64,000 nt of DNA from NCBI RefSeq assembly GCF_008642375.1, contig NZ_CP029194.1:2976001-3040000 (forward strand), in the 5' to 3' direction. The translations under genes and the position numbers were made by a program. Every line of letters begins with the position of its first letter. The first letter of the stretch is position 1. This DNA comes from Streptomyces venezuelae (lineage in GTDB: Bacteria > Actinomycetota > Actinomycetes > Streptomycetales > Streptomycetaceae). Of the stretch, positions 33,099 to 42,316 are shown piece by piece. The notes beneath the pieces were generated by a model that had not been told where the DNA came from, did not search any database, and saw nothing but the letters and a program-made list of their open reading frames with translations.

Positions 33099-33117
33099 CA
33101 GGTCCCGTTCGGACCTG
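33099..33117 (+). promoter_or_regulatory. Hairpin just after the corA upstream ORF
   Basis: CAGGTCC (33099-33105), loop CGTTC, GGACCTG (33111-33117). A ribosome finishing the upstream ORF would cover it, so it could act in attenuation. The remaining ~170 nt before corA contain a weaker second hairpin and no gene. Upstream, 32865-33017 holds promoter sequence for both the SUFU gene and this leader. Confidence 0.5.
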
Positions 33118-33292
33118 CCTTCTCCGGCATCTCGCACGACGGAAGAGCATTTCGCCTTTGCCTGTCTGTAGCGAACGCCGTCACCGTGATCCCCCGGTGC
33201 CGCCCGCTTTGTGGACGACGTAGCTCCACGTCCCCATTCCGGGCTGTGCCACGCATCGCGCCGCGACGGCCTCTCCGTGAAGGAGCATGCCC

Positions 33293-34420
33293 ATGTCGAT
33301 GATCCGTGACCTGCGCGCCGCCGTCCGGCCGAGCCTGCGGCACACCCTGCGCAAGACCCCCACCACGTACACCTCGTACGACCCCACCCGCGACCACTCG
33401 GCCTCCAGCGCCGTCGTGGACTGCGCCGTCTACCGCGACGGGCGCCGGGTCGACGACCGCGACTGCCTCACGCCCCGCGGCGCGATGAGCCAGGTCAGGA
33501 AGAGCGGCGGCTTCACCTGGATCGGGCTCCACGAGCCGACCGAGGCCGAATTCGCCGGTATCGCCGCCGAGTTCGGGCTGCACCCGCTCGCCGTCGAAGA
33601 CGCCGTCCACGCCCACCAGCGGCCCAAGCTGGAGCGGTACGACGACACCCTCTTCACCGTCTTCAAGACGATCCACTACGTCGAGCACGCCGAGCTCACG
33701 GCGACCAGCGAGGTCGTCGAGACCGGCGAGGTCATGTGCTTCACCGGCCCCGACTTCGTCATCACCGTCCGGCACGGCGGCCAGGGCTCCCTGCGCAACC
33801 TCCGCCACCGCCTCCAGGGCGAGCCCGAGCTGCTCGCCAAAGGCCCCTCGGCCGTCCTGCACGCCATCGCCGACCACGTCGTCGACGGCTACATCGCGGT
33901 CGCCGACGCCGTCGAGCTGGACATCGACCAGCTGGAGATCGACGTCTTCTCGCCGAGCGCCAAAGGCTCCACCCGCGGTACGGACACGGGCCGGATCTAC
34001 CAGCTCAAGCGTGAGGTGCTGGAGTTCAAGCGGGCCGTCACACCGCTCCTGCGTCCGCTGACGCTGCTCAGCGAGCGCCCGATGCGGCTGGTCGACCCCG
34101 ACATCCAGAAGTACTTCCGGGACGTCGCCGACCACCTCGCCCGCGTCCAGGAACAGGTCGTCGGCTTCGACGAGCTCCTCAACTCGATCCTCCAGGCCAA
34201 CCTGGCCCAGGCGACCGTCGCGCAGAACGAGGACATGCGCAAGATCACCTCGTGGGCGGCGATCGTCGCCGTCCCCACGGCGGTCTGCGGCGTCTACGGC
34301 ATGAACTTCGACCACATGCCGGAGCTGCACTGGAAGTACGGCTACCCGATGGTGCTCACCGGCATCATCGTGGTCTGCTTCAGCATCCACCGCATGCTCA
34401 AGCGCAACGGCTGGCTGTGA
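33293..34420 (+). CDS. corA: Magnesium/cobalt transporter CorA
   Basis: 375 residues. A large cytoplasmic N-terminal domain precedes two C-terminal membrane helices, with the ion-selectivity motif GMN at 336-338 (YGMNFDHMPEL). CorA forms pentameric Mg2+ channels. Three in-frame ATGs lie close together (33287, 33293, 33299); 33293 has the best spacing (7 nt) to AGGAG. The counterpart in M. tuberculosis is Rv1239c. The upstream ORF and hairpin suggest post-transcriptional control. Confidence 0.94.
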   Translation: MSMIRDLRAAVRPSLRHTLRKTPTTYTSYDPTRDHSASSAVVDCAVYRDGRRVDDRDCLTPRGAMSQVRKSGGFTWIGLHEPTEAEFAGIAAEFGLHPLAVEDAVHAHQRPKLERYDDTLFTVFKTIHYVEHAELTATSEVVETGEVMCFTGPDFVITVRHGGQGSLRNLRHRLQGEPELLAKGPSAVLHAIADHVVDGYIAVADAVELDIDQLEIDVFSPSAKGSTRGTDTGRIYQLKREVLEFKRAVTPLLRPLTLLSERPMRLVDPDIQKYFRDVADHLARVQEQVVGFDELLNSILQANLAQATVAQNEDMRKITSWAAIVAVPTAVCGVYGMNFDHMPELHWKYGYPMVLTGIIVVCFSIHRMLKRNGWL

Positions 34421-34472
34421 GGACACCCCGCGAGCCCGGCCTGATCGGCAGGAAACCCCTAAGCTTCACGCC

Positions 34473-34979
34473 ATGACTGAAGAGCTGCTCGGGTCCGCCC
34501 TCGTCGAGGAGGCCACCAAGAAGTCCGGCCTCGTCTGGGTGCGCGGGACCGGTCCGGCCCGCGCGCTCTGGCACGTCTGGCACGACGGCGCCGCGCACGT
34601 CGTCGGCGACGGGCCAGGCGAGCAGCCGCTGCCGGGCCTGGTGGACGGCGGGACGGTCGAGGTCACGGTCCGCAGCAAGGACAAGGGCGGGCGGCTCGTC
34701 GCCTGGACGGCCTCGGTGCGCGAGCTCTCCCCCGGCACGGAGGAGTGGGACGCCGCGGTCGCCGAGCTGAAGGGCAAGCGGCTGAACGCCCTCGACGGCG
34801 AGGCCATGCCGGGGCGCTGGGCGCGCGAGTGCCGCGTGGTGCGGCTCGACCCCCGCTCCTCGACGACGGAGCTGCCGGACGGCTCCCTGGCCGCCGTACC
34901 GCTGCCCTCGGAGGCCACGACCCGCCGGCCGGTGCCGGCCGCGCTCCCGAAGCTGCTGTTCCGCAAGCGCCGCAAGTAG
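34473..34979 (+). CDS. Hypothetical protein, possible split-barrel fold
   Basis: 168 residues, no membrane segment, basic C-terminus (FRKRRK). The pattern ALWHVWHDGAAHVVGDG followed by VTVRSKD and RLVAWTA resembles flavin/F420-binding split beta-barrels of the PNPOx type, but this is a visual impression only. ATG 34473 follows TAAGCT by 7 nt with no Shine-Dalgarno, so it may be leaderless. Convergent with a lipoprotein gene 16 nt away. Confidence 0.8.
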   Translation: MTEELLGSALVEEATKKSGLVWVRGTGPARALWHVWHDGAAHVVGDGPGEQPLPGLVDGGTVEVTVRSKDKGGRLVAWTASVRELSPGTEEWDAAVAELKGKRLNALDGEAMPGRWARECRVVRLDPRSSTTELPDGSLAAVPLPSEATTRRPVPAALPKLLFRKRRK

Positions 34980-34995
34980 GACCGCCCGGGACCGG

Positions 34996-35757
34996 CTACG
35001 TGCGCGGCAGCTGCTTGCCGTAGTCGAGGGTCTCCTCCTTGGACGGTTCCGCGAGCGGGAAGTCCTTGTTCCACTCGGAGAGCACGACCACGCCCGCTCC
35101 CCCGCCCCGCGCGAACTGCAGGGGGTACGGGGAGCCCTCCAGGGACACGTCGAGCGTGCCGCCCTCGCCCTCGGCGCCGCCCTTGACCTTGATCGTGCGG
35201 ACCCCGCCGATCTGGTCGCGGTCGCCCTTGACCTTCTCCCCGTGCAGGCCGATCAGCCCGCCGAGGAGCACGTCCATGTCGGTGAAGCCGCGGAACTGCT
35301 TGTACGAGGGGTCGCCCTGCGGCACCTTCACGTACATGTCGTCGAGCTTGTCGGCGGCCTCGGTGTCCGCCTCGGAGGGCTCCTCGGTCGCCTTGTCGTC
35401 GTCGTGCGCCCAGAAGTCCGCGTCCGCCTTCAGGTAGAGCGCGTCGCCGATCCGCAGCAGCTCGAAGGTGCTGTTCTTCGTCGTCACCGAGCCGGCGGCG
35501 CCGTCCTGCTTGAGCCGCATGTTGAGCTTGAAGGTGCCGCCCTTGCTGACGAGCGTGCCCGACAGCCGTACGGCCTTCGCCGCATCGGCGGCCGACTGCG
35601 CCTTCTGCTCGATCTCGGGCGCGGAGAGCCTCCCGACCCCGTTGGTCCCCTCGTCCGGATCGGCGCCGCAGGCGGTGAGTCCGACCGTCAGTCCGGCGCA
35701 GAGCGCCAGGGGCGCGACGACCCTGCGGATACGCGACGACGGGGTACGAACAGCCAT
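34996..35757 (-). CDS. LppX/LprAFG-like lipoprotein
   Basis: 253 residues. The signal peptide ends LTVGLTAC (lipidated Cys ~30). The mature domain is beta-rich, with KLNMRLKQDGAAGSV, STFELLRIGDALYLKADADFW and GVRTIKVKG. This is the pattern of LppX/LprG proteins that bind and carry lipids, or of their relatives. AGAGG lies 8 nt before ATG 35757. In M. tuberculosis a lipoprotein gene also occurs in this region, but orthology is not claimed. Confidence 0.85.
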   Translation of the reverse strand: MAVRTPSSRIRRVVAPLALCAGLTVGLTACGADPDEGTNGVGRLSAPEIEQKAQSAADAAKAVRLSGTLVSKGGTFKLNMRLKQDGAAGSVTTKNSTFELLRIGDALYLKADADFWAHDDDKATEEPSEADTEAADKLDDMYVKVPQGDPSYKQFRGFTDMDVLLGGLIGLHGEKVKGDRDQIGGVRTIKVKGGAEGEGGTLDVSLEGSPYPLQFARGGGAGVVVLSEWNKDFPLAEPSKEETLDYGKQLPRT

Positions 35758-36053
35758 CTGCGCTGCCTCTCGTGTCGTGGGGGGGCATGCCGGGCCGTGG
35801 CCCGTACGGGGTGCCGTTGGGACGGCCGCGGGCCGGGCCGGCGGAATGGCCGGGTCCGGTGCCGGGACCGAGGAGGGGGGACGGCAGACCGCAGCGTACC
35901 CGGGCCGGGTGACGGGCCCCGCAGGCAGCCGTACGGAGTCCTTGCCGAAGCGGGGCGGAACGGCACGGGCTAGCCTGAACCAGGCAAAGCTCCGCGAGAA
36001 CGGCAGAGCTCTTGCCACGACTCGAATCGTGCGGCACCGAGGAGGCGCGTGGC

Positions 36054-37337
36054 ATGGCGGCAGGCGCCCCCCGGATCTTCGTCTCCCATCTCGCGGGGGT
36101 CCCCGTCTTCGACCCCGTCGGCGACCAGGTCGGCCGGGTCCGCGACCTGGTGGCCATGCTCCGCGTCGGCCGCAGGCCGCCCCGGCTGCTCGGCATGGTC
36201 GTGGAGGTGCTGAGCCGCCGCCGCGTCTTCGTCCCGATGACCCGTATCACCGGCGTCGAGTCCGGCCAGGTCATCACGACGGGCGTGGTCAACATGCGCC
36301 GCTTCGAGCAGCGGCCCACCGAGCGGCTCGTCCTCGGCGAGCTCCTCGACCGGCGCGTCCGGCTCGTGGGGGCCGACGGCCAGGAGGGCGAGGAGGTCAC
36401 CGTCCTCGACGTCGCCATCCAGCAGCTGCCCGCCCGCCGCGACTGGGAGATCGACAAGGTCTTCGTCCGCAAGGGCAAGGGCGGGGTGCTGAGCCGCAAG
36501 GGCGAGACGCTGACCGTCGAGTGGTCGGCCGTCACCGGCTTCTCCCTGGAGGAGGAGGGGCAGGGCGCGGAGAGCCTCGTCGCCACCTTCGAGAAGCTGC
36601 GCCCGGCCGACCTCGCCAACGCCCTGCACCACCTCTCCCCCAAGCGGCGCGCCGAGGTGGCCGCGGCTCTCGACGACGACCGGCTCGCCGACGTCCTCGA
36701 AGAGCTGCCGGAGGACGACCAGATCGAGATCCTCGGCAAGCTGAAGGAGGAACGGGCCGCCGACGTCCTGGAGGCGATGGACCCGGACGACGCGGCCGAC
36801 CTGCTGTCCGAGCTGCCGGAGGAGGACCAGGAGCGGCTCCTCACCCTGATGCAGCCGGACGACGCCGCCGACGTGCGCCGCCTCCTGTCGTACGAGGAGC
36901 GCACGGCCGGCGGTCTGATGACGACCGAGCCGATCGTGCTGCGGCCGGACGCCACGGTCGCGGACGCGCTGGCCCGGGTGCGTCAGCAGGACCTGTCGCC
37001 TGCGCTCGCCGCGCAGGTGTACGTGTGCCGGCCGCCGGACGAGACCCCGACCGGGAAGTACCTGGGCACGGTGCACTTCCAGCGGCTGCTGCGGGACCCG
37101 CCCTTCACGCTGGTCAGCTCGCTCGTGGACAGCGATCTGCCGCCGCTGGGCCCGGACACCCCGCTGCCCGCCGTCACCAGCTACCTCGCCGCGTACAACA
37201 TGGTCGCCGCGCCCGTCGTGGACGAGAGCGGTTCGCTGCTCGGCGCGGTCACCGTAGACGACGTGCTCGACCACCTGCTGCCGGACGACTGGCGGGAGAC
37301 CGAGTTCCACGAGGAGGGGACCGCGCATGGCCGCTGA
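36054..37337 (+). CDS. MgtE intracellular (MgtE-N) and CBS domain protein without channel
   Basis: 427 residues. A PRC-barrel-like N-terminal part (~1-160, with VFDPVGDQVGRVRDLVAM) is followed by a MgtE_N helical domain (~190-280; repeats of LPEDDQIEIL and LPEEDQERLL, AGGLMTTEP) and a pair of CBS domains (~280-415). The transmembrane channel of MgtE is absent, so it may be a Mg2+ or nucleotide sensor. GGAGG lies 8 nt before ATG 36054. It overlaps the DUF1003 gene by 11 nt. Rv1232c has the same make-up. Confidence 0.92.
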   Translation: MAAGAPRIFVSHLAGVPVFDPVGDQVGRVRDLVAMLRVGRRPPRLLGMVVEVLSRRRVFVPMTRITGVESGQVITTGVVNMRRFEQRPTERLVLGELLDRRVRLVGADGQEGEEVTVLDVAIQQLPARRDWEIDKVFVRKGKGGVLSRKGETLTVEWSAVTGFSLEEEGQGAESLVATFEKLRPADLANALHHLSPKRRAEVAAALDDDRLADVLEELPEDDQIEILGKLKEERAADVLEAMDPDDAADLLSELPEEDQERLLTLMQPDDAADVRRLLSYEERTAGGLMTTEPIVLRPDATVADALARVRQQDLSPALAAQVYVCRPPDETPTGKYLGTVHFQRLLRDPPFTLVSSLVDSDLPPLGPDTPLPAVTSYLAAYNMVAAPVVDESGSLLGAVTVDDVLDHLLPDDWRETEFHEEGTAHGR

Positions 37338-37896
37338 GCGGGGGCAGGAGCGGGAACGGGACCGGGAGCGGGAGCGGCCGATCGCACGCATCCGGCTCGA
37401 CCTGCCGCGCGAGCGCCGGGCCAGGCTCCTGCCGGAGTACGACCCGGAGGCGTTCGGCCGGCTGTCGGAGCGGATCGCCCGCTTCCTGGGGACGGGGCGC
37501 TTCCTGGTCTGGATGACCCTCACGGTCGTCGTCTGGATCGGGTGGAACATCTTCGCGCCCCCGTCGCTGAGGTTCGACGAGTACCCGTTCATCTTCCTGA
37601 CGCTCGCCCTGTCCCTCCAGGCCTCGTACGCGGCGCCGCTGATCCTGCTCGCCCAGAACCGGCAGGACGACCGGGACCGGGTCAATCTGGAGCAGGACCG
37701 GAAGCAGAACGAGCGGTCGATCGCGGACACCGAGTACCTGACCCGGGAGATCGCGGCGCTCCGCATGGGCCTCGGCGAGGTCGCGACGCGCGACTGGATC
37801 CGCTCGGAGCTCCAGGACCTGATCAAGGAGCTGGAGGAGCGCCGGGATCTATTCCCGTCCGGCGAAGGACACGGAAGTGACGTACCCGACCGTTGA
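37327..37896 (+). CDS. DUF1003 membrane protein
   Basis: 189 residues. The N-terminus is rich in Arg/Glu (QERERDRERER), then come two membrane helices (~62-80 and ~90-110) typical of DUF1003, with the stretch QNRQDDRDRVNLEQDRKQNE that marks the family. A long C-terminal helical tail follows. The start lies within the end of the preceding gene, so translation is coupled. It always seems to travel with the MgtE-N protein, which hints at a shared role in Mg2+ or membrane physiology. Confidence 0.9.
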   Translation: MAAERGQERERDRERERPIARIRLDLPRERRARLLPEYDPEAFGRLSERIARFLGTGRFLVWMTLTVVVWIGWNIFAPPSLRFDEYPFIFLTLALSLQASYAAPLILLAQNRQDDRDRVNLEQDRKQNERSIADTEYLTREIAALRMGLGEVATRDWIRSELQDLIKELEERRDLFPSGEGHGSDVPDR

Positions 37897-37940
37897 CAGC
37901 CCTTTCATGGGCCGGTGGTCGGCGCCGTACCATCGTCGGT

Positions 37941-39074
37941 ATGGCTATGGAAGACGCGGTGCTCGAAGCACTGGCGACGGTGAACGACCCCGAGATCAAC
38001 AAACCGATCACTGAGCTCGGCATGGTCAAGTCGGTGGAGATCGAACCGGACGGCAAGGTCGCCGTCACGGTCTACCTGACCGTCTCCGGCTGCCCGATGC
38101 GGGACACGATCACGCAGCGCGTGACCGAGGCCGTCTCCCGGGTGGAGGGCGTCACCGGTGTCGACGTCACGCTCGACGTGATGAGCGACGAGCAGCGCAA
38201 GGAGCTGGCGGCGGCGCTGCGCGGGACCGGTGCGGAGCGCGAGGTGCCGTTCGCGAAGCCGGGCTCGCTGACCCGGGTGTACGCGGTCGCCTCCGGCAAG
38301 GGCGGAGTCGGCAAGTCCTCCGTGACCGTGAACCTCGCCGCGGCGATGGCCGCGGACGGTCTGAAGGTCGGTGTCGTCGACGCCGACATCTACGGCCACA
38401 GCGTGCCGCGGATGCTGGGCGCGGACGGCCGTCCGACCCAGGTCGAGAACATGATCATGCCGCCGTCGGCGAACGGCGTGAAGGTCATCTCCATCGGCAT
38501 GTTCACCCCGGGCAACGCCCCGGTGGTGTGGCGCGGCCCGATGCTGCACCGCGCGCTCCAGCAGTTCCTCGCGGACGTGTACTGGGGCGACCTGGACGTC
38601 CTCCTGCTCGACCTGCCCCCGGGCACGGGCGACATCGCGATCTCGGTCGCGCAGCTCGTGCCGAACGCGGAGATCCTGGTCGTGACGACCCCGCAGCAGG
38701 CCGCCGCGGAGGTCGCCGAGCGGGCCGGTTCGATCGCCGTGCAGACGCACCAGAAGATCGTCGGTGTCGTCGAGAACATGGCGGGCCTGCCGTGCCCGCA
38801 CTGCGACGAGATGGTCGACGTCTTCGGCACGGGCGGCGGCCAGCGTGTCGCGGACGGCCTGACGCAGACCACGGGCGCGACCGTCCCGGTGCTCGGCTCG
38901 ATCCCCATCGACGTGCGGCTGCGCGAGGGCGGCGACGAGGGCAGGCCCGTCGTCCTGTCCGACCCGGACTCCCCGGCGGGCGCGGCCCTGCGCGCCATCG
39001 CGGGCAAGCTGGGCGGCCGCCAGCGCGGCCTGTCGGGCATGAGCCTGGGCATCACCCCGCGCAACAAGTTCTAG
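37941..39074 (+). CDS. mrp: Mrp/NBP35 family Fe-S carrier ATPase
   Basis: 377 residues. N-terminal MIP18/DUF59 domain (~1-95, with SGCPMRD), then a P-loop ATPase with the deviant Walker A SGKGGVGKSS and the DADIYGHS motif. LPCPHC (CxxC) holds the bridging Fe-S cluster at the dimer interface. It carries Fe-S clusters to target apoproteins. ATG 37941 follows TACCAT (37928-37933) by 7 nt with no Shine-Dalgarno, so leaderless translation is likely; ATG 37947 is in frame. Orthologue of Rv1229c. Confidence 0.94.
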   Translation: MAMEDAVLEALATVNDPEINKPITELGMVKSVEIEPDGKVAVTVYLTVSGCPMRDTITQRVTEAVSRVEGVTGVDVTLDVMSDEQRKELAAALRGTGAEREVPFAKPGSLTRVYAVASGKGGVGKSSVTVNLAAAMAADGLKVGVVDADIYGHSVPRMLGADGRPTQVENMIMPPSANGVKVISIGMFTPGNAPVVWRGPMLHRALQQFLADVYWGDLDVLLLDLPPGTGDIAISVAQLVPNAEILVVTTPQQAAAEVAERAGSIAVQTHQKIVGVVENMAGLPCPHCDEMVDVFGTGGGQRVADGLTQTTGATVPVLGSIPIDVRLREGGDEGRPVVLSDPDSPAGAALRAIAGKLGGRQRGLSGMSLGITPRNKF

Positions 39075-39156
39075 ACACCCGGGTGTGGGCAATCGTTCCG
39101 CAGGGCGGAACGGGTGGGCACGCCCCACCACCGGCCCGCAGTGGCCGCACAGCGTG

Positions 39157-39184
39157 AAGGGCGCCCCCAGGCAGGGGCGCCCTT
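39157..39184. terminator. Hairpin terminator after mrp
   Basis: An 11-bp stem (39157-39167 with 39174-39184) with a GC-rich centre and A/T ends, between convergent mrp and the following minus-strand gene. Confidence 0.85.
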
Positions 39185-39197
39185 TCCGTACCCGCGT

Positions 39198-39824
39198 CTA
39201 CGCGTACGCCTCCAGGTCCTTGATCTGCGAGAACCCCAGACCGTACGCGCTCATCCCCCGCCCGTACGCCCCGAGGTGCACCCCCGCGGCCGACCCGGCG
39301 AGCACCCAGCCGAACTCCGACTCGCGGTAGTGGAACGGCATCGGGACCCCGTCCACCGGCAGCGACAGCGTCGACCAGGCGGGCCCGTCGAGGTCGTCGG
39401 CGAGCTCGAAGGCCGTCTCCGTCTGCTGGTCCAGCCAGTTGTCGCGCAGCCCGTGGTCGAGCGAGGCGGGCCAGGTGTGGAGCAGGAGCCCCGAGCCGGC
39501 CAGCCAGGCGGCCGAGGAGACCGTGGTGGCGTCGAGGACGCCCGTCCCGTCCCCCGTCCGCCGGACGGGGCTCGCGGCCACGGTCACGACGACCGCGAAC
39601 CGCTCCTTCTCCGCGGCGGTCGCGTCCGACTTTATGGACGGCGTGTCACCGTGCCCGGTCGACCCGTGCTGCACACTGCCGTCCGCCGCCGTACCGACCT
39701 GCATCAGCCAGCGCGGCCCGGTGAACGCCTCGTCGAGGCCGTACCAGGCGAAGGGTGCCCGCAGATATCCCTCGGGGGTACGCCGCGCCGTCGGCACGCC
39801 CTCCACCCGACTCGTGGTCTCCAA
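39198..39824 (-). CDS. Hypothetical protein conserved in the tatB-mrp interval
   Basis: 208 residues. No signal peptide or membrane helix is evident. It is rich in Trp/Leu (DNWLDQQTETAFELADDL; WLMQVGTAADG) and ends in a small Gly-rich region. I do not recognise a domain. The start is TTG 39824, with GGAGG 8 nt upstream; there is no better ATG or GTG. It follows tatB by 74 nt on the same strand. Confidence 0.8.
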   Translation of the reverse strand: METTSRVEGVPTARRTPEGYLRAPFAWYGLDEAFTGPRWLMQVGTAADGSVQHGSTGHGDTPSIKSDATAAEKERFAVVVTVAASPVRRTGDGTGVLDATTVSSAAWLAGSGLLLHTWPASLDHGLRDNWLDQQTETAFELADDLDGPAWSTLSLPVDGVPMPFHYRESEFGWVLAGSAAGVHLGAYGRGMSAYGLGFSQIKDLEAYA

Positions 39825-39898
39825 CTCGGCCGCCTCCTCGTAACGTCAACAGAGGGAGGATAGCCACCGGGACGCGTCGGGTCGGTGACAGCCCGTCG

Positions 39899-40372
39899 TC
39901 AGGTCGCGTCGGAGTCGTACGGCGGACGCTCTCCGGCGTCCGGCTTGTCCTGCTTCTTGAGGAGGTCCGGGGTGCCGGCGGCCGTCGAACCTCCCCCGTG
40001 GCCTTCGGCACGGGAGGTGCCCCCAACCGCGGCGGGCGCGGCCTCGCGGCCGTGGACCGCGTCGGCGACGTCGTTCATCTCCTTCTTGAGGTCGAACGAG
40101 CCGCGCAGCTCCCTGAGCTCCTTGAGGTCCTCGTTCCCCTCCAGCTGCTTGCGGAGGAACGTCTTCGGGTTGAGGTCCTCGAACTCGAAGTCCTTGAACT
40201 CCGGCCCCAGCTCGCTGCGGATGTCCTCCTTCGCGCTGTCCGAGAAGTCACGTACCTTCCGGATGAAACGCGAGACGTCCTGGATGACCTTCGGGAGCTT
40301 GTCAGGCCCGAAGACGAGCACGGCGAGGACCACGAGGGCCACCAGCTCGAGTGCGCCTATGTCGCTGAACAC
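39899..40372 (-). CDS. tatB: Sec-independent translocase subunit TatB
   Basis: 157 residues. The N-terminal helix is ELVALVVLAVLVFGPDKLPK, with the FGP motif that begins the amphipathic helix. A long coiled region and a disordered tail follow, as in TatB. With TatA and TatC it exports folded twin-arginine proteins. GTG start. It lies 91 nt downstream of the htrA stop on the same strand, and the same order is found in M. tuberculosis (Rv1224). Confidence 0.93.
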   Translation of the reverse strand: MFSDIGALELVALVVLAVLVFGPDKLPKVIQDVSRFIRKVRDFSDSAKEDIRSELGPEFKDFEFEDLNPKTFLRKQLEGNEDLKELRELRGSFDLKKEMNDVADAVHGREAAPAAVGGTSRAEGHGGGSTAAGTPDLLKKQDKPDAGERPPYDSDAT

Positions 40373-40463
40373 CTAGTAGCTCCTTCACGCCGGTCCAGGG
40401 CCCGGTCCACGGTACCCGCCCAAACTGTCGGACGGGTACCTCCCGGTGTCCGCCGTGTGGCAC

Positions 40464-42239
40464 TCAGGTGCCCTGCGACGAACCAAGTGTCAGCGTCTTT
40501 GTCAGCTCTTTGCCGTCACGGGTGAGGGTGAGCCGCAGTTTGTCGCCGGGGCGATGGGCGCGGATCTTCACGATCAGCTCCTCGCCGTTGTGCACGCGCT
40601 GGCCGTCGACCTTGGTGATGACGTCGCCGGGACGGAGACCCGCCAGGGCGGCCGGGCCGCCGGGGGTGACGGAGGCGGCGCCGTCCTTGCCCTTCTCGCC
40701 GACGCGGGCGCCGTCACCGTTGAACTGCATGTCGAGGCTCACACCGATGACGGGGTGCGTGGCCTTGCCGGTGTTGATGAGCTCCTCGGCGACGCGCTTG
40801 CCCTGGTTGATCGGTATGGCGAAGCCGAGGCCGATCGAGCCGGCCTGGCCGGCGCTGCCGCCGTCGCCGTCACCGGAGCCGCCGGCTGCCCGGATCGCGC
40901 TGTTGATGCCGATGACCCGGCCCTTGGAGTCGAGCAGCGGGCCGCCCGAGTTGCCGGGGTTGATGGGGGCGTCGGTCTGGAGGGCGTCGACGTAGCTGAT
41001 GTCGGTGCCGTCGCCCTTCTCGCCGCCGGCGGTGATCGGGCGCTCCTTGGCGCTGATGATCCCGGAGGTCACGGTGTTGGAGAGGTCGAAGGGGGCGCCG
41101 ATGGCGACGACGGGGTCGCCGACGCGGACGTTCTCGGAGTTGCCGAGGGGCAGCGCCTTGAGGCCGGAGACGCCGGTGACCTGGACGACGGCGAGGTCGT
41201 AGCCGGTGTCCTTGCCGACGATCTTGGCGTCGGCGGTCTCACCGCTGGAGAAGGTCACGGTGATGTCCCCGGAGGACTCGGCCGCGTCGACCACGTGGTT
41301 GTTGGTGAGGATGTGGCCCTTGGTGTCCAGGACGAAGCCGGTGCCGGTGCCGGAGGAGCCGCCGCCGCTGACGTGCAGGGTGACGACGCCGGGCAGCGCT
41401 GCGGCGGCGATCCCGGCCACGCTCTCGGGGGCGCGGTCGGTGTCCCCGCCGTCGGCCTGGGGCAGCTCGACCGTGGTGAGCCCGCCGTTCCGCTCGACGT
41501 AGGCGCCGATGCCGCCGCCGATGACGCCGGTGACGAGGGCGAAGACCAGGGCTCCGGCGAGCGCGAGGCCCTTCCGGGACTTCTTCTTCACGGGCGCCGG
41601 AGCGAGCCCGACGCCACCGACGGCCCCGCCCCAGGGGTCGTACTGCATCCACGGGGCGGTCCCGCCGTGCTGCGGCGGTACGGGGGGCACGGCGGCCTGC
41701 TGCGGGGCTACCGGGGGCACGGGGCCCTGCGGCTGGGCCTGCGGCGGTACGGGGGCCTGGGGCGGCACGGAGGCCGCCGGGTGCTGCACGGGCGGTGCGG
41801 GCGCCCACGGGCCGGGCTCGCCGTAGGGCGGCGTCCGGTACTCGTCGGGCGCGTGCAGGGGCTGGGGGGCGGGCTGCGCGACCGCTTCCGGGGCGGCGGC
41901 CGGGGGCACGTCGCCCACGGGAGCTTCGGAAACGGGAGCCTCGGTGGCGGGCGCGGCGGCCGGCTCGTCCTTCGTCAGCAGGACGGTCGGCGCGGGCCCG
42001 GGGGCGGTCACGGTCTCCGGCTCCGGCGTCTCCGGGCGGGGCGCGTCGGACATCTCCGCGGTGCCGGTGCCGGCATCGGCTTCGGCCACGACGTCGGCCT
42101 CGGCCTGCGGCTGGGGCGCGGGCAGGGGGAAGTCACCGTCGCCGTCGTCACCTCTGTCGGCCGGAGGCGGCGAGGGTATCCGCGCCGCCTCCGGTGTCGT
42201 CGAAGGCCGGCTCCACCAGTTCGGCTTCCCGTCGTTCAT
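40464..42239 (-). CDS. HtrA/DegP-like serine protease with PDZ domain
   Basis: 591 residues. A disordered Pro/Ala-rich cytoplasmic N-terminus (1-220), one membrane helix (~225-247), a trypsin-like domain outside (catalytic His315, Asp348 and Ser431 in GNSGGP) and a C-terminal PDZ domain (~490-580). It degrades misfolded envelope proteins. ATG 42239 has GGGGAG 5 nt upstream. It is downstream of the anti-sigma gene by 77 nt in the stress operon; M. tuberculosis has the same arrangement (Rv1223). Confidence 0.94.
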   Translation of the reverse strand: MNDGKPNWWSRPSTTPEAARIPSPPPADRGDDGDGDFPLPAPQPQAEADVVAEADAGTGTAEMSDAPRPETPEPETVTAPGPAPTVLLTKDEPAAAPATEAPVSEAPVGDVPPAAAPEAVAQPAPQPLHAPDEYRTPPYGEPGPWAPAPPVQHPAASVPPQAPVPPQAQPQGPVPPVAPQQAAVPPVPPQHGGTAPWMQYDPWGGAVGGVGLAPAPVKKKSRKGLALAGALVFALVTGVIGGGIGAYVERNGGLTTVELPQADGGDTDRAPESVAGIAAAALPGVVTLHVSGGGSSGTGTGFVLDTKGHILTNNHVVDAAESSGDITVTFSSGETADAKIVGKDTGYDLAVVQVTGVSGLKALPLGNSENVRVGDPVVAIGAPFDLSNTVTSGIISAKERPITAGGEKGDGTDISYVDALQTDAPINPGNSGGPLLDSKGRVIGINSAIRAAGGSGDGDGGSAGQAGSIGLGFAIPINQGKRVAEELINTGKATHPVIGVSLDMQFNGDGARVGEKGKDGAASVTPGGPAALAGLRPGDVITKVDGQRVHNGEELIVKIRAHRPGDKLRLTLTRDGKELTKTLTLGSSQGT

Positions 42240-42316
42240 GCTCTCCCCGCAACCCGCTGACCCGTCCGCGCCCCTGGCTCGGGCGCCCCTGTCCCTGGAT
42301 TCAACCAGGTCGCGGG

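Noticed and set aside
32900-33290. Known riboswitch upstream of corA (M-box, ykkC type)
   Set aside because: I could not match the conserved core of any class; only the short ORF and hairpin are supported.
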